From assembly GCF_017809215.1 (NCBI RefSeq), contig NZ_CP065424.1, positions 2,388,001-2,452,000 on the forward strand: a DNA stretch of 64,000 nt, read 5' to 3'. Shown piece after piece: positions 26,293-35,486 of the stretch (positions within the stretch are counted from its first letter, which is position 1; each line of letters opens with the position of its first letter). The position numbers and the translations under genes are program-made. A model generated the notes under the pieces. That model ran no database searches. It was not told the DNA's origin and saw nothing but the letters and a program-made list of their open reading frames with translations. The DNA comes from Heyndrickxia oleronia (GTDB lineage Bacteria; Bacillota; Bacilli; Bacillales; Bacillaceae_C).

Positions 26293-26647
26293 GACTATCC
26301 CTTCCATCTGAAACGTTATAACCGTGGTATTGTCATTTTCTATATACATCTTATATGTTTTGAATTTTCTTCTTTCATTTTTCTACAAAATTAATGATTA
26401 GCATGAGCGATAGGTCATCTTTGGAAAAAGTAAGAATAAGGTTAAGCTCAAAAAATGTTTCACCTACATTTTTAGTCATTTATTAAAAAAAGTACGGTTA
26501 GATCCTATATTAATAGAACAAGAATAAACGTTATAAAACAAGAAGTAAAAAGTCAGGTTAGAAAATAAAAATCATATTTTATATTTATTATTATAAATAT
26601 TGCCTTTTTATTATGTTCAACGTATTATCTACTTTCTATATACAATA

Positions 26648-27499
26648 TTAATGTAACATGTCGAATCCTTTAGTCCATGAAGCATACATAGGCTCCCAGC
26701 CATATTGTTTTTTTGCTTTATTATTTGATGCACCCCGTTCCCAGGAATTATGTATGTCTTTAATATAAGGGAGGGGCGCCCCAATCAATCTAGCAAAATA
26801 GGGAAGCCATACCGTGCCTTTTACAGGTTCATCATCTACAATGTTTATAGTTCCTGATGGCCAATTTAAAGCTGATACGGCTGCTTTCGCTGCATCTTTT
26901 ACATGGATAAAGGATGTGATCCCATTTGTTGCGTATAACTCCTGTTTATGCAATTGTTTAGCAATTTTACCGTTTCTCGAATACCACGTTCCAGGACCAT
27001 AGAATGTACCATAGCGAAGTATAATGAACTCAGGCATTTCTTTTACTTTTTCCTCTAAAGCAATGACACCATCAATCGTTTTTTTACGTGGTAATGGGGC
27101 ATTAATATCTAATGGTGTTTCTTCAGTAGCTAGTGTATTTCCAGGTTCATATGCCCATGAAATACTTTGGGCCACCATTTTTTTCACTCCAACGTGATTA
27201 GCTGCATCAACGAGGTTTCGTGTTCCCTCTTTCCTTATTTTTGAATTATCGTCTATATCGCCACTATTTAGTGCGGTGAGTTGATGCATAACAACATCAG
27301 GTTGAGTTTCAATTAATGCTGCATAAACACTATCGCGATCAAACGCATCTGCAATTACTGGTTTAACTCCTATCTCTTCCATTGCTTTAACATGCTTTTT
27401 TGATCGAATCATCCCAAATACATCATGCCCTTCTTGTAGTAAAAAGGGAATCACCATTTTTCCAATTACACCTGTGGAGCCAGCAAGCAATATCTTCAT
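26648..27499 (-). CDS. NAD-dependent epimerase/dehydratase (atypical SDR)
   Basis: 283 residues from ATG 27499 behind CAGGGGG; the longer frame is unneeded. The Rossmann motif is GSTGVIGK at residue 7, followed by MIRSKKHVKAMEEIGVKP, D-S-V-Y, and a YGTFYGPGTWY segment near 180. Extended SDR-like sugar epimerases/dehydratases have this pattern; the substrate is unknown. ECF41 sigma factors are typically encoded beside one target gene (carboxymuconolactone decarboxylase, oxidoreductase or epimerase), and an ECF41-like promoter lies directly upstream, so this is the likely target of the broken sigma factor next door. Confidence 0.88.
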   Translation of the reverse strand: MKILLAGSTGVIGKMVIPFLLQEGHDVFGMIRSKKHVKAMEEIGVKPVIADAFDRDSVYAALIETQPDVVMHQLTALNSGDIDDNSKIRKEGTRNLVDAANHVGVKKMVAQSISWAYEPGNTLATEETPLDINAPLPRKKTIDGVIALEEKVKEMPEFIILRYGTFYGPGTWYSRNGKIAKQLHKQELYATNGITSFIHVKDAAKAAVSALNWPSGTINIVDDEPVKGTVWLPYFARLIGAPLPYIKDIHNSWERGASNNKAKKQYGWEPMYASWTKGFDMLH

Positions 27500-27549
27500 A
27501 AATAAACCCCCTGAATATAATGAATACAAGAATATGATCTCTATTATAA

Positions 27550-27576
27550 GACAACTAAGCTTTAGGATTTGTGACA
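27550..27576 (-). promoter_or_regulatory. ECF41-type promoter of the epimerase gene
   Basis: On the minus strand: TGTCACA (27576-27570), 16-base spacer, TGTC (27553-27550). The published ECF41 consensus is TGTCACA-N16-CGTC; only one base differs. It lies about 50 bases before the start codon. Confidence 0.75.
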
Positions 27577-27642
27577 CAAATTAAAGAAAAAATATAAAAA
27601 TTTTTATGCATAACATAAGAGAAGGTTGATTCTAGGTTATCT

Positions 27643-27681
27643 AGAGTTGAAGATCCAGATAGGATCTGCATCTCTTTTTTT
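27643..27681 (+). terminator. Hairpin with T-run
   Basis: AGAG ... AGATCC-AGAT-AGGATCT ... TCTC followed by seven T residues. No + strand gene precedes it closely; it may be a remnant or serve an unrecognised small transcript. Confidence 0.5.
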
Positions 27682-27833
27682 ATTCAGTTGAAGAGCAAGT
27701 TGATGGAATAATTATACAATTATCAGAGGTGCTTTTTGTTATGCAACTTTCGCGAGGTTGGTTTGAATAGAAAAATATATTTCTAAATTATTCCATTAAT
27801 AAATTAAAATGAAACCGATGAATTAAGCTTATC

Positions 27834-27880
27834 AAAGGCTGCTTTCGTAATTGTTTGTTGCTTTTGTAAAAGCAACTGCC
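27834..27880 (-). repeat. 47-bp intergenic repeat, copy C
   Basis: On the minus strand begins GGCAGTTGCTTTTACAAAAG and ends GAAAGCAGCCTTT, matching copies A and B. Confidence 0.75.
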
Positions 27881-28067
27881 GGCTTTTACACGCAATAAAG
27901 GATTCAACGATTCTTATAGAGTCAGCAGCTCTTTTCTCAGTGTAATGAAAGGTGTAGCAGTCTTATGCTTCGTTAAAACTTTACTTAAATAGCAACAATA
28001 TTTGAGAAAAGAGTCTTATCAAAAATGAATATTATATGAGCAAAGTAAAAAAAAAATAAAAATAAAA

Positions 28068-28093
28068 TGAACGTTTTTTCTTTGAGAATCGTA
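28068..28093 (+). promoter_or_regulatory. SigY-type autoregulatory promoter
   Basis: TGAACG at 28068-28073, 16-base spacer, CGTA at 28090-28093. SigY of B. subtilis recognises TGAACG and CGTC and drives its own operon. Confidence 0.72.
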
Positions 28094-28125
28094 CTATAGG
28101 TAGTTCAACAAAAAGGAGGTTCATA

Positions 28126-28656
28126 ATGAATGATAAACTTATAGATAGGGCAAAATCTGGCGACGAAGAAGCTTTTGTTGAACTATTTCAAACACATTAT
28201 TCTTTTTTTTATAAATACATTATCAAAATGACTTTTGATCCGGTAGTAGCTGAGGATATAATGCAAGAAACTATGTTGAAAAGCTATTTGAATATTCAAA
28301 AGTATGATGGTTCTAGTAATTGGACTAGTTGGATAATTACAATTGCAACTAGGATCTATATTGATTATTTGAGAAAAAAGAAAAGAGAGAGATGGTTACT
28401 TAAAAAGACAAAAGAGAATTATTCAGATTTATTACGATGGCAATTATTGCATTCTGGCTATGAATACGATGACATAATGGATATTATTCATAAGTTAGAT
28501 GCCAATCATCGGATACCCTTATTATTAAAACATTATTATGGATTCAGGTATGATGAGATAGCAGAAATGTTAGGGATAAAGGAAGGAACAGTTAAATCTA
28601 GGGTTCATAAAAGTATATTAATTGTAAGAAAGGGGTTGCAAGTGAGTGGAAAATGA
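28126..28656 (+). CDS. sigY: ECF sigma factor SigY
   Basis: 176 residues, ATG behind AAAGGAGG. Region 2: FVELFQTHYSFFYKYIIKMT, VAEDIMQETMLKSYLNI, WTSWIITIATRIYIDYL; region 4: RIPLLLKHYYGFRYDEIAEM, KEGTVKSRVHKSILIV. Length and sequence fit SigY (178 residues in B. subtilis), and the following five genes match yxlC-yxlD-yxlE-yxlF-yxlG in order and size. SigY is held inactive by the YxlC/YxlD/YxlE membrane proteins; in B. subtilis the operon affects maintenance of the SP-beta prophage. A matching promoter lies 33 bases upstream. Confidence 0.88.
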   Translation: MNDKLIDRAKSGDEEAFVELFQTHYSFFYKYIIKMTFDPVVAEDIMQETMLKSYLNIQKYDGSSNWTSWIITIATRIYIDYLRKKKRERWLLKKTKENYSDLLRWQLLHSGYEYDDIMDIIHKLDANHRIPLLLKHYYGFRYDEIAEMLGIKEGTVKSRVHKSILIVRKGLQVSGK

Positions 28657-28957
28657 AGAAGAAAAAATAATAAAACAAGCATTTGAGAGAATAGATGATT
28701 TTTACGATGTTACATCGCCAAACCACATGACACTTACAGTTTTATTGAAGGATAAAAAAGAAGAATATAAAAAAAAGCAGAGAAAAGAATTGATAACATT
28801 TATATTTGTCGCTGTTGCATCGGTAATATTAGTAGCACTCTTAATAATGAAGGTACCAATCGTTTATTTTATTATTCAGGTACTAAGTATTGGTATTGCA
28901 ATAATATACACATACTTTGGAAGAAAGAATCACTTTAAAGAGGGTCATAATCTATGA
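28646..28957 (+). CDS. yxlC: YxlC-like anti-sigma component
   Basis: 103 residues; GTG start overlaps the end of sigY by 11 bases, implying coupled translation. The N-terminal 55 residues are soluble and charged and would bind SigY; two membrane spans follow (ITFIFVAVASVILVALLIM, IVYFIIQVLSIGIAIIYTYF). In B. subtilis, YxlC together with YxlD is needed to restrain SigY. Confidence 0.8.
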   Translation: MENEEEKIIKQAFERIDDFYDVTSPNHMTLTVLLKDKKEEYKKKQRKELITFIFVAVASVILVALLIMKVPIVYFIIQVLSIGIAIIYTYFGRKNHFKEGHNL

Positions 28958-29178
28958 ATGTTAAGTTTTTAGAGTTACCATTTCATATGCAGATTGTTTT
29001 TTGGATTGTCATAATAACCATATTATTAAGCCAAAGCATATTTATTTTTCTATCTGCAAGAAAAAGAGAGAAGAATGCATGGTTTTGGGGATTTATTGGT
29101 TTATTAAATTTTCCAACAGGAATGATTCTTTATTATCTTTGTGTAGTGTATCCCGATAAAAAAAAGGAGAGAAAATAA
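28954..29178 (+). CDS. yxlD: YxlD-like membrane protein
   Basis: 74 residues; ATG overlaps the end of yxlC by four bases. Two membrane spans (VFWIVIITILLSQSIFIFLS and WFWGFIGLLNFPTGMILYYL) with a basic loop between. By position and size it is YxlD, the second part of the SigY anti-sigma pair. Confidence 0.75.
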   Translation: MNVKFLELPFHMQIVFWIVIITILLSQSIFIFLSARKREKNAWFWGFIGLLNFPTGMILYYLCVVYPDKKKERK

Positions 29179-29373
29179 GTGGACAAATCATTATTGTTCC
29201 AGGTGCTATTACCTATTATCATTTTACAACTTATATTAATGATTACTGCACTTTCGAGTCTAGTTAAACAGCAAAATACTAAAGGTTCTAAATGGTTATG
29301 GGCAGTTATTATAATTTTCGTAAATTTATTAGGTCCTGTAATTTACTTTGTATTTGGACGAAAGGATAGATAA
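29179..29373 (+). CDS. yxlE: YxlE-like PLDc_N-type membrane protein
   Basis: 64 residues from a GTG directly after the yxlD stop, behind AAGGAGAG. Two membrane spans and the ending WAVIIIFVNLLGPVIYFVFG-RKDR, the PLDc_N (cardiolipin synthase N-terminal) pattern that is also seen in YxlE. A negative modulator of SigY in B. subtilis. Confidence 0.78.
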   Translation: MDKSLLFQVLLPIIILQLILMITALSSLVKQQNTKGSKWLWAVIIIFVNLLGPVIYFVFGRKDR

Positions 29374-29374
29374 T

Positions 29375-30259
29375 ATGAGTATTTATGTGAAAAACATCAC
29401 AAAAAGTTTTCAAAATCGAAACGTTTTACAAGACGTTAGTTTTAAAATAGAAAAAGGAAGATGCGTTGCTTTAATTGGTCCAAATGGAGCAGGTAAAACA
29501 ACTCTTTTGAACATTTTGGTGGGCTTATTAGACTCTGATCAAGGCGAGATATCCTACCAAAAAACTAAGGATTGGAAAAAAGAAATTGGTTTTCTTCCTC
29601 AAATCCCCAGCTTTTATAATTGGATGACAGCTAAAGAGTTTTTATTATTTATGGGTAAAGTATCTCAAATAGATACTTTACAATTAAAATCAAAGGTGGC
29701 AGATGTATTAGAATCTACTGGTCTAACTGATGATAGAAATAGAAAAATTCAAGGTTTTTCTGGTGGGATGAAACAAAGACTTGGTCTCGCTCAAGCTTTG
29801 TTACATGAACCTTCATTACTTTTCCTAGATGAACCAGTATCAGCACTTGATCCAGTTGGCAGACGTGATTTTATGAATATATTATCAAGTATAAAGGAAA
29901 AGACAACTATAGTGTATTCTACACATATTTTACACGATGCAGAGGAAATTAGTGATAACGTTTTGTTTTTGAAACAGGGTTCCATTATCGCACAGGGAAT
30001 GTTAGAGCAATTTATTTCCCAAACATCTAAAACCTATACTTTAAAGATCTCAAATGATTTTCCATATGATTTAAGTACTTGTAGCTTTATTAAATCTGTA
30101 AAAATGCTTGATGCTAAATCTGCTAGTCTAACTTTTCAGAATGAGGGAAGTAAGGAAGAACTACTACAATGGTGTCTTATACATCATCTTGATATTATCG
30201 AATTTAAAAAAGAGAAGCTAACATTGGAAAGTGTGTTTATGGAGGAGGTAAAGAAATGA
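29375..30259 (+). CDS. yxlF: YxlF-like ABC transporter ATPase
   Basis: 294 residues from ATG 29375, two bases after yxlE. Walker A GPNGAGKTT, Q-loop FLPQIP, signature FSGGMKQRLGLAQ, Walker B LLFLDEPVSALDP, H-loop STHIL. The C-terminal 80 residues form an extra domain of the CcmA/NatA type. Pairs with the membrane protein encoded next (YxlG). Substrate unknown. Confidence 0.9.
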   Translation: MSIYVKNITKSFQNRNVLQDVSFKIEKGRCVALIGPNGAGKTTLLNILVGLLDSDQGEISYQKTKDWKKEIGFLPQIPSFYNWMTAKEFLLFMGKVSQIDTLQLKSKVADVLESTGLTDDRNRKIQGFSGGMKQRLGLAQALLHEPSLLFLDEPVSALDPVGRRDFMNILSSIKEKTTIVYSTHILHDAEEISDNVLFLKQGSIIAQGMLEQFISQTSKTYTLKISNDFPYDLSTCSFIKSVKMLDAKSASLTFQNEGSKEELLQWCLIHHLDIIEFKKEKLTLESVFMEEVKK

Positions 30260-31029
30260 AGATAACTTCAGTATTAATAAAAAAGGAATTAGTCGGATTA
30301 TGGAAAAGTAAAAAAATTATTTATATACCAGTTGTTTTTATGCTTTACATGGTTATACAGCCAATTACTAATTATTTTATGGTAGATATATTAAAAATGG
30401 GTGGTGGACTACCTGATGGGGCTATATTTTCCATGCCTGAATTAACAGGTGGGGAAATTATGGGAGCTGTTTTGTCACAACTCAATACTCTTGGTGTTTT
30501 GCTAATCATCATTACGGTAATGGGAGCTATTAATGATGAAAGGAAAAATGGTTCTCTAAGCATTTTACTTGTCCGTCCTGTTTCTTTATACTCGTTGATT
30601 GCTAGTAAACTAGTTTCAAACAGTTTTTTATTGATATTTTCATTTATTTCTGGATATTTATTATCCTTATTTTACACAACTACTTTATTTGATGTAGTTT
30701 CATGGAATTTGGTATTAAAGAGTGCACTTTTATATTGCATGTATATCCTTTTTATTGTTTCCTGTGTGGTGTGTACAAGTGCATTATTGACTAGTAATGG
30801 AGCAATATCAATAGTTAACGTTTTTATTATAGGAGGGTTATCTATTGTTAGCGGATGGTTTGTTGACACATTAAAGTATAGTCCTACTAATTTAAGTACT
30901 TATGCAGTATCAGTTGTTAGTGGTGAAAGAAATCTAGATGGCTTATGGGGGTGTGTAATAGTAACACTCATAGTAATGTTAATTTTATATTTTATATCAG
31001 CAGTGGCAGTAAAAAAAGTAGCTAACTAA
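30256..31029 (+). CDS. yxlG: YxlG-like ABC transporter permease
   Basis: 257 residues, ATG overlapping the yxlF stop by four bases and preceded by GGAGGTAAAG. Six predicted membrane spans of the ABC-2 type, with the cytoplasmic motif NDERKNGSLSILLVRPVS typical of these permeases. Forms the SigY-controlled transporter with YxlF. Confidence 0.88.
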   Translation: MKITSVLIKKELVGLWKSKKIIYIPVVFMLYMVIQPITNYFMVDILKMGGGLPDGAIFSMPELTGGEIMGAVLSQLNTLGVLLIIITVMGAINDERKNGSLSILLVRPVSLYSLIASKLVSNSFLLIFSFISGYLLSLFYTTTLFDVVSWNLVLKSALLYCMYILFIVSCVVCTSALLTSNGAISIVNVFIIGGLSIVSGWFVDTLKYSPTNLSTYAVSVVSGERNLDGLWGCVIVTLIVMLILYFISAVAVKKVAN

Positions 31030-31129
31030 AAATTATAAATAAAGGACAGTATTCAAAAGCAATTTGAAAAGTTAATAAAGTCAATTTGGTAGGTGAATTA
31101 TTAGAATCAGAAACTGGAGGATTATAAAT

Positions 31130-31843
31130 ATGCTGAAAATTAGTAATTTTTCAAAGAGATACAAAAACGGGAAAAAGGTAGTAGAAAATCTATCTTTAGA
31201 TGTAGAAAAGGGTGATTTATATGGTTTTATCGGGCACAATGGAGCAGGAAAAACAACAACTATTAAAGCAATTGTTGGAATTCTTGATTTTGAAGAAGGT
31301 GAAATTAGAATTGATAATCATTCTATTAAAAACGAACCTTTAATATGTAAAAAAATGCTTGCTTACATTCCTGATAATCCGGATTTATATGAACATTTAT
31401 CAGGTATTCAATACATTAATTTTATTGGCGACATTTTTGGTGTCAGTCAATCTCAAAGGGATAGATTAATAGGTAAGTATGCGAATGAATTTGAAATTAT
31501 GGATCGATTAGGGGATATAATTTCTACTTATTCACACGGTATGAAACAGAAGCTTGCTATCATATCAGCTCTAATACACGAACCAAAATTACTAATTTTA
31601 GATGAGCCTTTTGTCGGTTTAGATCCCAAAGCTGCACACACTTTAAAAGGAATTATGAAAGATTTTTGTAAGAGTGGAGGTTCGATTTTCTTCTCAACAC
31701 ATGTTCTTGAGGTAGCAGAAAAGTTATGTAATAAAATTGCTATTCTTAAAGAAGGGAAGTTATTAACTAGTGGGGAAATCTCAAAGGTTAAGGGAAGTAG
31801 TAGCTTAGAAGACGTATTTTTGGAGTTGGTCAATCATGAGTAA
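31130..31843 (+). CDS. ABC transporter ATPase (YthP-like)
   Basis: 237 residues, ATG 31130 behind ACTGGAGG. Walker A GHNGAGKTT, signature YSHGMKQKL (the Gly-Gly of the usual SGG is SHG here), Walker B LLILDEPFVGLDP, H-loop STHVLE. It follows yxlG after 100 bases without a terminator, so it may be the sixth transported unit of the sigY operon, but an independent promoter cannot be excluded. It overlaps the permease gene by eight bases. Confidence 0.88.
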   Translation: MLKISNFSKRYKNGKKVVENLSLDVEKGDLYGFIGHNGAGKTTTIKAIVGILDFEEGEIRIDNHSIKNEPLICKKMLAYIPDNPDLYEHLSGIQYINFIGDIFGVSQSQRDRLIGKYANEFEIMDRLGDIISTYSHGMKQKLAIISALIHEPKLLILDEPFVGLDPKAAHTLKGIMKDFCKSGGSIFFSTHVLEVAEKLCNKIAILKEGKLLTSGEISKVKGSSSLEDVFLELVNHE

Positions 31844-33437
31844 AATATGGTATTTACTGAAAGTACAATTACTTCAGTTCTTTGGTATTAATAAAGCTAT
31901 TCATGAAAAGAATCCAAAACAAAAACGAAAATGGATAGCTATTTTAATCGGTGTGATTATAGGAATTGTATACTTGTTTGTTGTGTCATTTACATATAGC
32001 AATATATTAGCATCAGTTTTTGAGAAAGTCGATAAGATGGAACTTCTTCTAACATTGATGATGGCAGTATCTAGCTTCACAACTTTAGTACTTACTATGT
32101 ATAAGGCAAATGGTATCTTATTTGGATTTAAAGATTATGATTTGTTGATGGCCCTTCCGATGAAAACTAGTTTGGTAGTAGCAAGTAGAGTGCTATTGTT
32201 GAATATATTGAACGGGGCAATATCAATAATAATAATGGTTCCTGCTTGCATTGTATACGCCATGAAGGTAGTACCGGATATTACTTTTTATATGTTATTT
32301 ATTATAACCTTGTTTTTTATACCTCTAGTGCCAATTGTCGTAGCAACATGTATTGGTTCAGTTGTAATGATGATTTCGGCTAGATTCAAATATGCAAACC
32401 TTTTAAATCTTGTTATAACATTTACTCTATTGGTCCTATTGATAGGTGGATTAATGAATATTGGCACTGGTATAGGAGATATAACTAGTAATATAAGTGT
32501 AGGGTTTGTGGAGAAGGTATATGACATTTATCCACTAACAAAAATGTATTCAGAAGTAATTCGTCAAAATAATTTCCTTTATTTCATTTCATTTATTGGT
32601 ATATCAATTGTTTCTTTTCTACTATATATAACAATAATTGGAGTAAAATTTAAAAGTATTAATACTAATCTTATGACAAAGAGACGAAATGGTCGCTTTC
32701 AAATGACTAAACAAACTCAGTCATCTCCATTTATAGCGTTATATAGAAAAGAATTGAAACGTTATTTCACTACTTCAATTTATGTGTTGAATACTGGAAT
32801 TGGGATCGTGTTTTATACAGTACTAACTTTTGGATTGTTATTTATAGAGACAGATAAAATTACAGAAATGATTAAAATATCCCAAGTTTCAACAGATTTG
32901 AATAAGTTATTACCATTGGTTGTTTCGATTTTTATTGTCATGACATGTACTACTATGAGTTCAATCTCTTTAGAAGGTAAAAACCTTTGGATCTTACAGT
33001 CATCACCAATACCTGTACCAATCATATGTTTCAGCAAAATTGCTGTAAATCTAACCATTACAATACCAGCTATATTTGTTAACAATATATTGATTCTACT
33101 TGTATTTCAAATGAGTTTTATTGAAAGTATAATGCTTTTTGTTCTTCCAATATCTTATGCATTATATATTGCATTTATGGGGATTGTTGTAAACTTAAGA
33201 TTTCCGAATTTTGACTGGATGAATGAAGTTACGGTTGTAAAGCAAAGCGTGGCATCATTAATTGCAATAATTGCTGGGTTAATTAGTGTTATTATTCCCT
33301 TTGCAATAATAATGACAGTGACTAATATAAATCAGACATTGTTTTTGGTTTGTTGCTGTTTGGTGTTGCTTATACTATGTATGTTTATGTATGGGTATAT
33401 GAAAAAGAAGGGTGAATTGATTTTTAAGAATAGTTAA
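31836..33437 (+). CDS. ABC exporter permease, about 12 TM (YthQ-like)
   Basis: 533 residues; ATG 31836 overlaps the ATPase end. An N-terminal cytoplasmic segment, two six-helix halves separated by a soluble loop containing MTKRRNGRFQMTKQTQSSPF, then LYRKELKRYFTTSIYVLNTG, and LWILQSSPIPV, all typical of the large putative exporter permeases paired with YthP-like ATPases. Substrate unknown. Confidence 0.82.
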   Translation: MSKIWYLLKVQLLQFFGINKAIHEKNPKQKRKWIAILIGVIIGIVYLFVVSFTYSNILASVFEKVDKMELLLTLMMAVSSFTTLVLTMYKANGILFGFKDYDLLMALPMKTSLVVASRVLLLNILNGAISIIIMVPACIVYAMKVVPDITFYMLFIITLFFIPLVPIVVATCIGSVVMMISARFKYANLLNLVITFTLLVLLIGGLMNIGTGIGDITSNISVGFVEKVYDIYPLTKMYSEVIRQNNFLYFISFIGISIVSFLLYITIIGVKFKSINTNLMTKRRNGRFQMTKQTQSSPFIALYRKELKRYFTTSIYVLNTGIGIVFYTVLTFGLLFIETDKITEMIKISQVSTDLNKLLPLVVSIFIVMTCTTMSSISLEGKNLWILQSSPIPVPIICFSKIAVNLTITIPAIFVNNILILLVFQMSFIESIMLFVLPISYALYIAFMGIVVNLRFPNFDWMNEVTVVKQSVASLIAIIAGLISVIIPFAIIMTVTNINQTLFLVCCCLVLLILCMFMYGYMKKKGELIFKNS

Positions 33438-33605
33438 ATGATTTACATTTCTATTGCTGATTGCTGAATAAAAATGTAAAGCAGCTATTGTTAAAGAAAC
33501 AATTGGTAATATATGCTCTTTTTAATGTTTTCCTTCAAAATTTTTCTGAGAAAGTGCTGAAATCTCTCTAAGAATTGCTAGAATTCTTTATTGAGAGTAA
33601 AAAAC

Positions 33606-33654
33606 GGCAGTTGGGCTTTTACCAAAAGCTACAAACTATACGTAAACAGCCTTT
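33606..33654 (+). repeat. 47-bp intergenic repeat, copy B
   Basis: Begins GGCAGTTGGGCTTTTACC and ends AAACAGCCTTT. Same strand as copy A. Confidence 0.75.
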
Positions 33655-33726
33655 AGCTAACAGTTTAGATTATTGAAATAGGAGTAAAAAGAGGCTGGGA
33701 CAAAACCCACCTCTGAGATGAAAAAG

Positions 33727-33766
33727 CCGGTGAAATTTTACGACAAGTAAAATTTCACCGGCTTTG
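33727..33766 (+). terminator. Subterminal hairpin, left end of IS1182
   Basis: AAGCCGGTGAAATTTTAC and GTAAAATTTCACCGGCTT form an 18-19 bp perfect stem with a five-base loop; TTTTTTT follows after a short gap. It would block read-in from outside promoters. Confidence 0.75.
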
Positions 33767-33847
33767 ATTATTTTTTTAACAAAAATAAGGACCACTTCTG
33801 ATAAAATTAAGTCACCACAACAAAATTATACAGAAAGAAGGATCCTT

Positions 33848-35422
33848 ATGTTTAAAAATTATACCATGAATCAATTAGTTTTGCCTTTAGATTTAGAAGT
33901 AAAATTACAAAAAAATGATATTGCCTTTCATATCCATCATCTAGTTGAAAGTATTCCTCATGAAGTTTTCGAACCATTTCTGCGAAATGAGGGCTGTCCT
34001 GCTTATCATCCACGCATGATGCTTAAAATTATTTTATGTGCCTACACCCAATCTGTCTTTTCAGGGCGAAAAATTGAAGCTCTATTAAAAGACAGTATCC
34101 GGATGATGTGGCTAGCTCAAGGGTATGAACCAAGCTACCGTACAATCAATCGATTCCGTGTTCATTCAGATGTGAAAGAATTAATTCGCCAATGTTTCGT
34201 CCAATTTCGTTGCCAATTAATCGAGGAAAAACTAATCGATCAAGAAGCAATTTTTATTGATGGTACAAAGATTGAAGCAAATGCGAATAAATTTACGTTT
34301 GTCTGGAAGAAATCGATTGAGAAATATCATCACAGTTTAATTGAAAGGTCAAACCAGCTATATAACGAGCTACTTGAGAACGAAATTATACCTGAAATTG
34401 AACGGGAAGGTGATGAACAATTATCATTGAAAGAGCTCGCTCAATTGGTAGGAAAAGTGGACAATGTCGTAGCTGAGTATGATAAACAAATTGAGGAATC
34501 ATCAGACGTTCCAGAACGAAAAGCTTTAAGAAGTGAACGCAAATACCCGAAACAAGTGCGTAAACAGTTGATTGATTTTGTCTTACGAAAACAAAAATAT
34601 CAACGAGACTTTGAAATCTTAGGCACACGTAATAGCTATTCCAAAACAGATCTGGACGCGACATTTATGCGAATGAAAGATGATTATATGCAAAACGGAC
34701 AATTGAAAGCTGGTTACAATGTACAAATCGCAACAGAAGGGCAATACACGCTTGCCTATAGTTTATTTTCAAACCCAACAGATACACGTACGTTAATTCC
34801 ATTTCTTGATGAAATCCAGAACCATTATTTCGTGTTACCGAAACATATTGTCGCAGATGCAGGTTATGGTAGTGAACAAAACTATAATGATATCCTTTCG
34901 AACAGAAAACGAGAAGCACTGATTACGTATAATCTGTATTTGAAGGAGCAAAAGAAAAAGTACAAACAAAACCCATTGAATCCCGACAACTGGCAGTATT
35001 GTGAAGAAACAGATACATATATATGCCCTAACCAGAAACGTCTTGAATTTCACTATCATTCTGTCCGTACTGATCGTACGGGATTCCAACGAAGGTTCAA
35101 GATCTACGAGTGTGAGGACTGTTCGGGATGTCCATTCCGTTCATCATGTACAAAAGCGAAAGAAGGCAACAATCGAAAACTAATGGTGAATGAACAATGG
35201 GAACAACAAAAAGTATATGTGAGAGCGAAGCTTTCAGAAGAGAAAACGAGCTCCATCTATCGAAAACGCAAAATCGATGTGGAACCAGTTTTTGGATTCT
35301 TGAAGGCTAATTTACGTTTCACTCGATTTTCTGTACGAGGAAAATCGAAGGTAGAAAATGAAATGGGACTCGCATTAATGGCCGTGAATTTAAGAAAATT
35401 CACGGCCAAACAACTACGGTAA
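33848..35422 (+). CDS. IS1182-family transposase
   Basis: 524 residues from ATG 33848 behind AGAAGGA; the upstream in-frame extension crosses the hairpin leader and is unlikely. N-terminal DUF772-like domain (HPRMMLKIILCAYTQSVFSG), first catalytic region FIDGTKIEANANKFTFVWKK, HIVADAGYGSEQNY for the second acidic residue, Cys-rich ECEDCSGCPFRSSC segment, and C-terminal VEPVFGFLKANLRFTRFSVR with the third. Frame intact. Confidence 0.92.
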   Translation: MFKNYTMNQLVLPLDLEVKLQKNDIAFHIHHLVESIPHEVFEPFLRNEGCPAYHPRMMLKIILCAYTQSVFSGRKIEALLKDSIRMMWLAQGYEPSYRTINRFRVHSDVKELIRQCFVQFRCQLIEEKLIDQEAIFIDGTKIEANANKFTFVWKKSIEKYHHSLIERSNQLYNELLENEIIPEIEREGDEQLSLKELAQLVGKVDNVVAEYDKQIEESSDVPERKALRSERKYPKQVRKQLIDFVLRKQKYQRDFEILGTRNSYSKTDLDATFMRMKDDYMQNGQLKAGYNVQIATEGQYTLAYSLFSNPTDTRTLIPFLDEIQNHYFVLPKHIVADAGYGSEQNYNDILSNRKREALITYNLYLKEQKKKYKQNPLNPDNWQYCEETDTYICPNQKRLEFHYHSVRTDRTGFQRRFKIYECEDCSGCPFRSSCTKAKEGNNRKLMVNEQWEQQKVYVRAKLSEEKTSSIYRKRKIDVEPVFGFLKANLRFTRFSVRGKSKVENEMGLALMAVNLRKFTAKQLR

Positions 35423-35448
35423 TAGAAGAATTAACACACAAAAATAGA

Positions 35449-35486
35449 AAAAGTTGAATTTGAGTTCGCTCAAATTCAACTTTTTC
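35449..35486. terminator. Subterminal hairpin, right end of IS1182
   Basis: AAAAAGTTGAATTTGAG-TTCG-CTCAAATTCAACTTTTT, a perfect 17-bp stem with T-run, acting as terminator for the transposase and insulator in both directions. Confidence 0.85.
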
